From Flammeovirgaceae bacterium UBA2371 (GTDB taxonomy: Bacteria; Bacteroidota; Bacteroidia; Cytophagales; Cyclobacteriaceae): DNA of 12,237 nucleotides. The stretch spans positions 72,859-85,095 of the forward strand of contig DDTF01000031.1 in the NCBI GenBank assembly GCA_002345965.1, in the 5' to 3' direction. Both the position numbers and the translations under genes were made by a program. Shown in pieces: positions 6,326 through 12,237 of this stretch. Positions within the stretch are counted from its first letter, which is position 1. The number at the start of each line of letters is the position of its first letter. The notes under the pieces were generated by a model. The model did not search any database. It was not told where the DNA came from and was given only the letters and a program-made list of their open reading frames with translations.

Positions 6326-6643
6326 ATGATGCACACAATTTTATTACAAGCACAAGGTCAGGGAGGAAGTGGTTGGACTTCTATGGTGTTTATGCTCGCC
6401 ATCGTGGTTGTATTCTACTTCTTTATGATTCGTCCTCAACAGAAAAAGGCCAAAGACCAGAAGAAGTTCGTTGAAGAAGTAAACAAAGGAGATCAAATAG
6501 TTACCATTGGGGGAATGCACGGAAGGGTAGCAGAAGTTGAAGGAGACACCTTTATCTTAGAAGTTGAAAAAGGTGGTCGCATTAAGTTTAGCAAATCTGC
6601 TATTTCCATGGAGTCAACTAAGGCATTGATAGGCAAAAAGTAA
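6326..6643 (+). CDS. yajC: YajC, Sec translocon accessory subunit
   Basis: This 105-residue protein is normal length for YajC, a single-pass inner-membrane protein that associates with SecDF and SecYEG. A short Gln/Gly-rich N-terminus is followed by one membrane segment at about 19-35. Directly after it comes the family motif FFMIRPQQKKAKDQKKF (32-48), then the cytoplasmic GDQIVTIGGMHGRV (55-68), which is also diagnostic. Two consecutive ATG codons (6326 and 6329) can serve as the start; I keep the first. It leads a tight operon with the YbbR-like gene (10-base gap) and coaE. In gammaproteobacteria yajC sits with secDF instead, which is not seen here. Confidence 0.95.
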   Translation: MMHTILLQAQGQGGSGWTSMVFMLAIVVVFYFFMIRPQQKKAKDQKKFVEEVNKGDQIVTIGGMHGRVAEVEGDTFILEVEKGGRIKFSKSAISMESTKALIGKK

Positions 6644-6653
6644 CAAGTCAGAT

Positions 6654-7604
6654 GTGAATTTTTTCCGTCTTATAATTAATCTTTTTCATTTCAATCGTAC
6701 CAATTGGAAGGCAGTAACGCTATGTCTTCTTACTGCGCTTGTCTTTTGGTTTTTTAATGCACTCAATAAGGATTATTCTACCAATCTCCGCTTTGGTGTC
6801 AATTTTCTTTATGATGAGGAAAAATATGTCCCTGTAGATCCATTGCCCAAAGATGTATTTATGAATGTGAGTGGCAACGGATGGGACCTGCTTCGCAAAA
6901 GCCTGGGTGTGAACTTGCCAGACATGAATATTCCTCTTGAAAGACCAGCAGAGGTAAAAAAAATTGTTGGTAGCACCTTACCTGCATTACTGGCAGGTCA
7001 GTTAGGCAACCTTCAAATCAATCATGTGGTTACAGACACACTTTATATCGAGGTTGACCCGAAGGAGAAGAGAAAAATAAGAATTGCTATAGACGCTCAA
7101 AAGATCTCATTTGCAGATGGATTTGGAAGATTAAGCCCGATAGTGGTTTTGCCAGATTCTATTTCTGTTGAAGGGCCTAGTAGTGTAATCAGGCAACTTC
7201 CAGATTCAGTTTTGTTAAAAGTAGATCAGGAAAATATTAGTAAGGATTATAGAGATGAAATTGAAGTAAGATTTCCTGGTGATGATTTGATCAAAAGAAA
7301 TCCCGCACTGGTGGAAGTCATATTTGAAGTAGTTGAATGGATAGAGGTTAAACAGAAAATAAAACTGGAAGTCAAAAATGCTCCCGGTAAAGTGAGGCTA
7401 AATTTGGTGAAAGACAGTGTGGATTGTCTAGTGCAAATTCCCAAAAGTCAATTGGAGGATTTTGGTAAAAATGTTGGGCAAGTTGCTGTTTTAGATTTGC
7501 AGAATTTAAAACGAGGTGATAAAAAGTTATTACCTCAAATTCAAGGTCTTCCTGTGAATGCTCGGTTAATTCAAGTAGACTCTGTGTCGGTAAGACTTTA
7601 CTAA
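6654..7604 (+). CDS. YbbR-domain membrane protein (GTG start)
   Basis: The 316-residue protein has one N-terminal membrane segment at about 20-37 (Trp18 to Phe34 region) and an extracytoplasmic remainder. That part contains repeated beta-rich modules of the YbbR type; one is clear at about 137-190, where I-x-V-E-G-P-S-S-V-I recalls the YbbR repeat, with related segments before and after it. In Firmicutes the YbbR protein CdaR regulates the c-di-AMP cyclase CdaA. No cyclase gene is in this window, so the role here is unknown. The start is GTG 6654: the next in-frame Met is residue 69, past the membrane segment, and the overlapping ATG at 6652 is out of frame and meets a stop at once. The gene is 10 bases after yajC and 16 before coaE, so it is almost surely cotranscribed. 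Confidence 0.83.
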   Translation: MNFFRLIINLFHFNRTNWKAVTLCLLTALVFWFFNALNKDYSTNLRFGVNFLYDEEKYVPVDPLPKDVFMNVSGNGWDLLRKSLGVNLPDMNIPLERPAEVKKIVGSTLPALLAGQLGNLQINHVVTDTLYIEVDPKEKRKIRIAIDAQKISFADGFGRLSPIVVLPDSISVEGPSSVIRQLPDSVLLKVDQENISKDYRDEIEVRFPGDDLIKRNPALVEVIFEVVEWIEVKQKIKLEVKNAPGKVRLNLVKDSVDCLVQIPKSQLEDFGKNVGQVAVLDLQNLKRGDKKLLPQIQGLPVNARLIQVDSVSVRLY

Positions 7605-7620
7605 TACCGTTAATAGCGTT

Positions 7621-8220
7621 ATGGAGAGGCCATTTCAGGTAGGTATTACTGGCGGTATTGGATCGGGAAAAAGCCTTGTATGCCGAATATTCGGTGTTCT
7701 CGGAATTCCCTTATACGATGCTGACAGCCGAGCGAAAATTCTAATGACCACTGACAGAATACTGGTGGATCAAATCAAAAAAGAATTCGGAAACTTGTCG
7801 TACCATCCGGATGGGTCGCTTAATCGGGAACACTTGAGAAAAGCCTTTAGCAACACATCCGAGCTTAATAAGCTAAATGCAATTGTTCATCCAAGGGTTG
7901 CGATGGATTATAAGAAATGGGTCGATCAACAAATTGGATTTAAATATGTTATTAAAGAGGCAGCTTTACTTTTAGAATCCGGATCTGCGAAAGAACTGGA
8001 TCATCTAATTGTTGTATTTGCTCCAAAGCCTCTTCGGATTCAGAGAGTTTTGAAAAGAGATCCCCATCGTAGTCAGTTGGAAGTGGAAAACATCATCAAT
8101 AATCAAATGGATGATAAGGAGAAGATGGCTTTGGCCAACGATGTAATTGTTAATGATGAAACATGCCTGGTGATTCCTCAAGTTCTGGAATTACATGAAC
8201 GGCTTAATTTGATGAACTAA
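7621..8220 (+). CDS. coaE: Dephospho-CoA kinase
   Basis: The enzyme phosphorylates the ribose 3'-OH of dephospho-CoA with ATP, the last step of coenzyme A synthesis, in the cytoplasm. The protein is 199 residues, as usual. It shows the P-loop GGIGSGKS (11-18), YDADSRAK (32-39) with the conserved substrate-site Asp, the His-Pro pair (90-91) and an acidic-Leu-rich EAALLLESG core (113-121). It also has the basic lid region (RVLKRD, 142-147) and the closing NDVIVND (173-179). The ATG at 7621 places the P-loop at the normal distance from the N-terminus. It is the last gene of the yajC operon. No terminator is visible in the 27 bases before the efflux adaptor gene, so read-through is possible. Confidence 0.95.
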   Translation: MERPFQVGITGGIGSGKSLVCRIFGVLGIPLYDADSRAKILMTTDRILVDQIKKEFGNLSYHPDGSLNREHLRKAFSNTSELNKLNAIVHPRVAMDYKKWVDQQIGFKYVIKEAALLLESGSAKELDHLIVVFAPKPLRIQRVLKRDPHRSQLEVENIINNQMDDKEKMALANDVIVNDETCLVIPQVLELHERLNLMN

Positions 8221-8247
8221 TTATTAGATTCCCTTATTCTACTGTTG

Positions 8248-9318
8248 ATGAAAAAATGGATTTTTTACACACTCATTGGTTCTGCTATCTTGTTTCTTTT
8301 AGCTCTGCCAAAGCTTAATCTGTGGGGAGAGAAAGAAGGCCCCAGCACAACCGCAGCTCAGGGTACCAGAGGGCCAAGCTTATTGCCGGTGGAAGGCATG
8401 GTTGTGACAGCTTCACGATTGGAGAATGTGGTAGTTGTAACCGGCTCAGTTCAAGCAAATGAATCTCTTGAACTGAAAAGCGAATCGGGTGGAAAGATCA
8501 CAAAAATATATTTTGAAGAAGGCAAAACAGTAAAGAAAGGTGATTTACTGTTGCAGGTAAACGATGAAGAAATTAGAGCGCAACTCACCAAACAGCGCTT
8601 TAACAAAAAGCTGAATGAAGACATTGAATTCAGGCAACGAAAACTTCTTGAGAAAGATGCCATCAGTCAGGAAGAATATGACAATGCACTTAATCGATTA
8701 AATACAGCGCAGGCAGATATTTCTGTCTTAGAAGCACAATTGGAGAAGACAAAAATAAGAGCGCCATTTGACGGCATTATTGGTTTACGGTATGTAAGTG
8801 AAGGTGCGCTTATTGCCACAAGCACACCGATAGCTAACCTTTATAACATTAGTCCTGCCAAAATAGAATTTGCTATTCCAGGCCGCTATAGCATGCAGGT
8901 GAAGCCTAAACAAAGAATCAAATTCACGGTTGAAAGTGACACCAGTATTTTTGAAGGCATGGTTTACGCAATTGAGCCGCAAATTGATGCCAATACAAGA
9001 ACGCTAAAGATCAGGGCAATGGCAGAAAATACGAAAGGGCTATTGTTGCCCGGACAATTTGTTAGGGTGGAGCTGATTTTGGGAACAACCGAAAATGCTA
9101 TCCTTGTTCCGACTGAAGCTGTTATACCGGAATTAAATGGACATAAAGTGTTTATAAGTAAAAATGGCAAGGCAAAAGAGGTAGTAGTGCAGACAGGTAT
9201 CAGGAGTAATTTAATGTTAGAAATTATTTCCGGTTTAAAACCTCAAGACACACTTATCACAACAGGTATTCTACAATTGCGACCAGGAATAGCGGTTCAG
9301 ATTACTAAAATGAATTAA
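8248..9318 (+). CDS. RND efflux periplasmic adaptor (membrane fusion protein)
   Basis: The 356-residue product is an AcrA/MdtA-type adaptor that links an inner-membrane RND pump to an outer-membrane channel. It has an N-terminal hydrophobic anchor at about 4-23 with no lipobox Cys, so it is probably held by an uncleaved helix or a signal peptide. Its halves of the lipoyl-like domain are at about 70-105 (SGGKITKIYFEEGKTVKKGD) and 168-200 (IRAPFDGIIG). A coiled-coil hairpin lies between them (107-167). A beta-barrel domain follows at about 205-282, containing LLPGQFVRVEL (266-276). The membrane-proximal domain begins at VPTEAV (287-292). I start it at ATG 8248 rather than the in-frame TTG one codon earlier. 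No promoter box was found in the 27-base gap, and the permease follows 4 bases after its stop, so the two form one unit. Confidence 0.93.
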   Translation: MKKWIFYTLIGSAILFLLALPKLNLWGEKEGPSTTAAQGTRGPSLLPVEGMVVTASRLENVVVVTGSVQANESLELKSESGGKITKIYFEEGKTVKKGDLLLQVNDEEIRAQLTKQRFNKKLNEDIEFRQRKLLEKDAISQEEYDNALNRLNTAQADISVLEAQLEKTKIRAPFDGIIGLRYVSEGALIATSTPIANLYNISPAKIEFAIPGRYSMQVKPKQRIKFTVESDTSIFEGMVYAIEPQIDANTRTLKIRAMAENTKGLLLPGQFVRVELILGTTENAILVPTEAVIPELNGHKVFISKNGKAKEVVVQTGIRSNLMLEIISGLKPQDTLITTGILQLRPGIAVQITKMN

Positions 9319-9322
9319 AATT

Positions 9323-12237
9323 ATGGCAAGCTTATCAACCATCAGTATTAACAGACCTGTGCTAGCGATGGTATTTTCGCTAGTCATCGTGTTGTTCGGT
9401 TTTATAGGGTTTAGTTATCTGGGAGTAAGAGAGTTTCCAAGTGTAGATCCTCCTGTTATTTCGGTTTCTACATCCTATGTTGGTGCCAACTCCGATGTGG
9501 TTGAATCTCAAATTACAGAACCCCTCGAAGATGCCATCAATGGCATTGCAGGAATTCGCACCATTAGTTCGTCCAGTCGCGAAGGAAGAAGCAATATTTC
9601 TATTGAATTTGAATTAGGTGTGGACCTCGAAGCTGCTGCTAATGATGTGAGGGATAAAGTTTCAGGAGCAGTAAGAAATCTTCCTCCAGATGTAGACCCT
9701 CCCGTTGTGTCAAAAGCTGATGCCGACTCTCAGCCAATCATTTACCTTACCGTGATGAGCAACAAAAGAAATCTATTGGAGCTCTCCCGGATAGCGGGCA
9801 TTTATTTTAAAGAACGACTTCAAACCATCCCTGGAATCAGTACTATCAATGTTTGGGGCGAGCAGAAATACTCTATGCGTCTATGGATGGACCCTATAAA
9901 ACTTGCTGGTCTTAAGCTTACACCAACTGATGTATTTCAAGCGGTATCGCGTGAAAACGTGGAATTACCAAGTGGTAGAATTGAAGGACAAAATACAGAA
10001 TTGACCGTGCGAACCATGGGTCGCCTCAACTCTGTGGAAGATTTTAACAATCTAATAGTAAAAGAAAATGGAGATCAGGTAGTTCGTTTTCAGGATGTCG
10101 GATTTGCGCAACTCTATGCGGAAAATGACAGGACTTTGATGAGAAGAGATGGCGTGCCGGGAGTGGCTATTGCTATAGTGGCCCAACCGGGTGCCAACAA
10201 TATTGAGATTGCAGATAACTTGTACAAAAAGTTGGAGCAAATTGAAAAAGACCTTCCTGAGGATATCACCTGGGTGGTAAGCCATGACTCCACAGATTTT
10301 ATACGCGCTTCTATTAGCGAGGTACAGGAAACTGTCTTTATTGCATTTATACTTGTTCTCTTCATCATTTTTATGTTTTTAAGAGATTGGAGAACTACTC
10401 TTATTCCGGTTGTTACCATTCCTATCTCTTTAATTGGATGTTTCTTTGTGATGTACCTGTTGGGCTTTACAATCAACGTACTGACCATGTTGGGAATCGT
10501 GTTGGCGATTGGTTTGGTGGTGGATGATGCTATCGTGGTGCTGGAGAACATATACACCAAGGTGGAAGAAGGTAATGACCCCAAAGAAGCTGCAAGAAAA
10601 GGATCAATCGAAATTTATTTTGCTGTTATCTCCACTACAATTGCCGTGGTTGCCGTTTTTCTACCAGTAATATTTCTAGAAGGGTTGACAGGAAGACTTT
10701 TCAGGGAATTTGGTTTGGTAGTAGCGAGCGCAGTTGCCATATCTTCTTTTGTATCGCTTACTCTCACCCCGATGATGAGTTCGAAATTATTGAAAAGAAG
10801 AGCGGTGCAACCTTGGCTGTACAGAAAAACTGAACCATTCTTTAATAATTTATCGGCCGGTTATGCACGGGCATTGGCAGGCTTTATGAATTACAGATGG
10901 CTGGCTTTCGTTATTATTTTTATTTCAGGATTTCTTATCTACTTTTTATTGGGATCGTTGCCATCTGAGCTTGCTCCGCTAGAAGACAGAAGTGAATTTA
11001 GATTTCAAGCACAGGCCCCGGAGGGAGCCACTTTCGAATACATGGATAACTATGTGAACGCCATGTATGAATTTGTAGCCGATGAGGTGCCTGAAGTGAT
11101 GGGTGTACTTAGCATTACCTCACCGAGCTTTGGAGGTGGTGGGGCCGCCAACAGTGGTTTCTTAAAAGTAATGTTAAAAGATCCATCTGAAAGAGACCGA
11201 ACTCAACAGGAAATAGTTGATGATTTGACCCCAAAAGCCAGAAAGTTTACCGGAGTAAGGACATTTATATCTCAATCTCAAACCATCGGTGATCGAAGAG
11301 GAGGTTTCCCTGTTCAGGTGGTAGTGCAGGCATCGGACATCGAAAAGCTGAAAGCGGTTTTACCTGCATTTCTTGAAAAAGCTAACGAGAGCCCCAAGTT
11401 TACATTTGTTGATTTGGATTTGAAATTCAATAAGCCTGAAATCAACATTATCATCAACCGTGAAAAAGCCAGAAACCTCGGTGTCAATGTGATAGATATT
11501 TCTCAAACACTCCAGTTGGGTCTTAGTGGTTCCCGCTTTGGAAACTTTATCATGGATGGTAAACAATACCAAATCATTGGACAGGTGGAAAAGAAGAATA
11601 GAAATGAACCGCTTGATTTGAAAACGCTATACGTTCGAAACAAAAGAGGCGAGATTATTCAGCTGGATAATCTGGTAACGGTGGTGGAGCAAAGCAGCCC
11701 TCCTCAACTTTATCGATTCAACAGGTATTCATCGGCCAAGGTGAGTGCACAACCAGCGCCAGGAGTTGCCTTGGCAGATGGAATTGCAGAAATGGAACGC
11801 ATCGCAGATGAGGTATTGGATGAAACATACAGCACCAGTCTATCGGGAGCCTCCAGGGAATTTGCTGAGAGCTCATCCAGTATTTATATGGCATTTTTGC
11901 TGGCACTGGCCATTATTTATCTGGTCTTGGCAGGCCAATTTGAAAGTTTTAAAGATCCGCTGATCATCATGTTTACGGTACCATTGGCATTAGCAGGGGC
12001 GTTGGTCTCATTATGGTATGCCAATCAAACCATGAATATTTTCAGCCAGATTGGTATTATCATGCTCATTGGATTGGTAACTAAAAACGGAATTTTGATT
12101 GTTGAATTTGCCAATCAGAGAAAGTCGCAAGGGTTGTCAGTAATGGATTCGGTAATTGGTGCAGCCGAGTCAAGATTCCGTCCAATTATTATGACCAGTC
12201 TTTCAACCATATTAGGAATTTTACCCATCGCTTTGGC
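9323..12237 (+). CDS. RND multidrug-type efflux permease, HAE1 family (3' end outside window)
   Basis: The frame is open from ATG 9323 to the window edge without a stop, giving 971 codons. The family is about 1,030-1,060 residues, so only the last part is missing. The protein is a proton-driven trimeric inner-membrane pump like AcrB. The first membrane helix is at about 13-33. Helices 2-6 fall within about 334-487, helix 7 at about 526-546 and helices 8-11 from about 854 onward, with two large periplasmic porter loops between. The proton relay is intact: Asp401 and Asp402 in GLVVDDA, Lys921 in GLVTKNG, and Arg953 in FRPIIMTSL, matching Asp407, Asp408, Lys940 and Arg971 of AcrB. It is coupled to the adaptor gene 4 bases upstream. 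The substrate cannot be told from sequence. No TolC-like gene is seen within the window. Confidence 0.95.
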   Translation, partial: MASLSTISINRPVLAMVFSLVIVLFGFIGFSYLGVREFPSVDPPVISVSTSYVGANSDVVESQITEPLEDAINGIAGIRTISSSSREGRSNISIEFELGVDLEAAANDVRDKVSGAVRNLPPDVDPPVVSKADADSQPIIYLTVMSNKRNLLELSRIAGIYFKERLQTIPGISTINVWGEQKYSMRLWMDPIKLAGLKLTPTDVFQAVSRENVELPSGRIEGQNTELTVRTMGRLNSVEDFNNLIVKENGDQVVRFQDVGFAQLYAENDRTLMRRDGVPGVAIAIVAQPGANNIEIADNLYKKLEQIEKDLPEDITWVVSHDSTDFIRASISEVQETVFIAFILVLFIIFMFLRDWRTTLIPVVTIPISLIGCFFVMYLLGFTINVLTMLGIVLAIGLVVDDAIVVLENIYTKVEEGNDPKEAARKGSIEIYFAVISTTIAVVAVFLPVIFLEGLTGRLFREFGLVVASAVAISSFVSLTLTPMMSSKLLKRRAVQPWLYRKTEPFFNNLSAGYARALAGFMNYRWLAFVIIFISGFLIYFLLGSLPSELAPLEDRSEFRFQAQAPEGATFEYMDNYVNAMYEFVADEVPEVMGVLSITSPSFGGGGAANSGFLKVMLKDPSERDRTQQEIVDDLTPKARKFTGVRTFISQSQTIGDRRGGFPVQVVVQASDIEKLKAVLPAFLEKANESPKFTFVDLDLKFNKPEINIIINREKARNLGVNVIDISQTLQLGLSGSRFGNFIMDGKQYQIIGQVEKKNRNEPLDLKTLYVRNKRGEIIQLDNLVTVVEQSSPPQLYRFNRYSSAKVSAQPAPGVALADGIAEMERIADEVLDETYSTSLSGASREFAESSSSIYMAFLLALAIIYLVLAGQFESFKDPLIIMFTVPLALAGALVSLWYANQTMNIFSQIGIIMLIGLVTKNGILIVEFANQRKSQGLSVMDSVIGAAESRFRPIIMTSLSTILGILPIAL

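Noticed and set aside
8203..8210. TTAATTTG near the end of coaE as a promoter for the efflux genes
   Set aside because: It has only one base between TA and TTTG instead of two, and there is no -33 partner.
10114..10584. A 156-codon open frame on the minus strand inside the RND permease gene
   Set aside because: It lies wholly opposite a well-conserved coding region, is rich in Ser/Thr/Ile as expected of an antisense shadow, and shows no recognisable domain or start context.

Overview
The window looks like chromosomal DNA from a member of the Bacteroidota, most likely a Cytophagales-type bacterium. Three things point there. Several genes are preceded by the Bacteroidota -7 promoter box TAnnTTTG, and Shine-Dalgarno sequences are mostly absent. 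NusB is the greatly enlarged form typical of that phylum. The gene order nusB, YtxH-like gene, DUF1573 lipoprotein, yajC, YbbR-like gene, coaE is one I know from Bacteroidota genomes. The phylum is well supported; the order is inference.

Layout. Positions 1-138 are the 3' end of a type I ABC exporter gene on the + strand. It is followed by an unidentified secreted, probably outer-membrane beta-barrel protein (202-915). That gene converges, with one base between stop codons, on a complete minus-strand ABC exporter (917-2707) whose ATPase site has Asp where the catalytic Glu is expected. A 179-base divergent intergenic region carries a good promoter for a leucine-dehydrogenase-family gene (2887-3987).

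The centre (4061-8220) is a same-strand housekeeping block. It holds NusB (transcription antitermination and rRNA synthesis), a small YtxH-like membrane protein, a DUF1573 lipoprotein, YajC (Sec translocon accessory), a YbbR-domain membrane protein and dephospho-CoA kinase. A strong intrinsic terminator at 6250-6290 ends the DUF1573 unit. It is overlapped by a promoter that starts the tightly packed yajC-ybbR-coaE operon.

The right end is an RND multidrug-type efflux pair: a periplasmic adaptor (8248-9318) and, 4 bases later, an HAE1-type inner-membrane permease that is open to the window edge (9323-12237, about 971 codons). No outer-membrane TolC-like gene and no regulator are visible for it.

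I found no RNA genes, mobile elements, CRISPR arrays or defence-type modules, and no convincing undescribed system. The observations worth a second look are mostly local: the degenerate ABC site, the split and enlarged NusB, the terminator/promoter overlap, a probably leaderless outer-membrane gene, a 13-bp tandem duplication across a stop codon, and a palindrome upstream of the DUF1573 gene.
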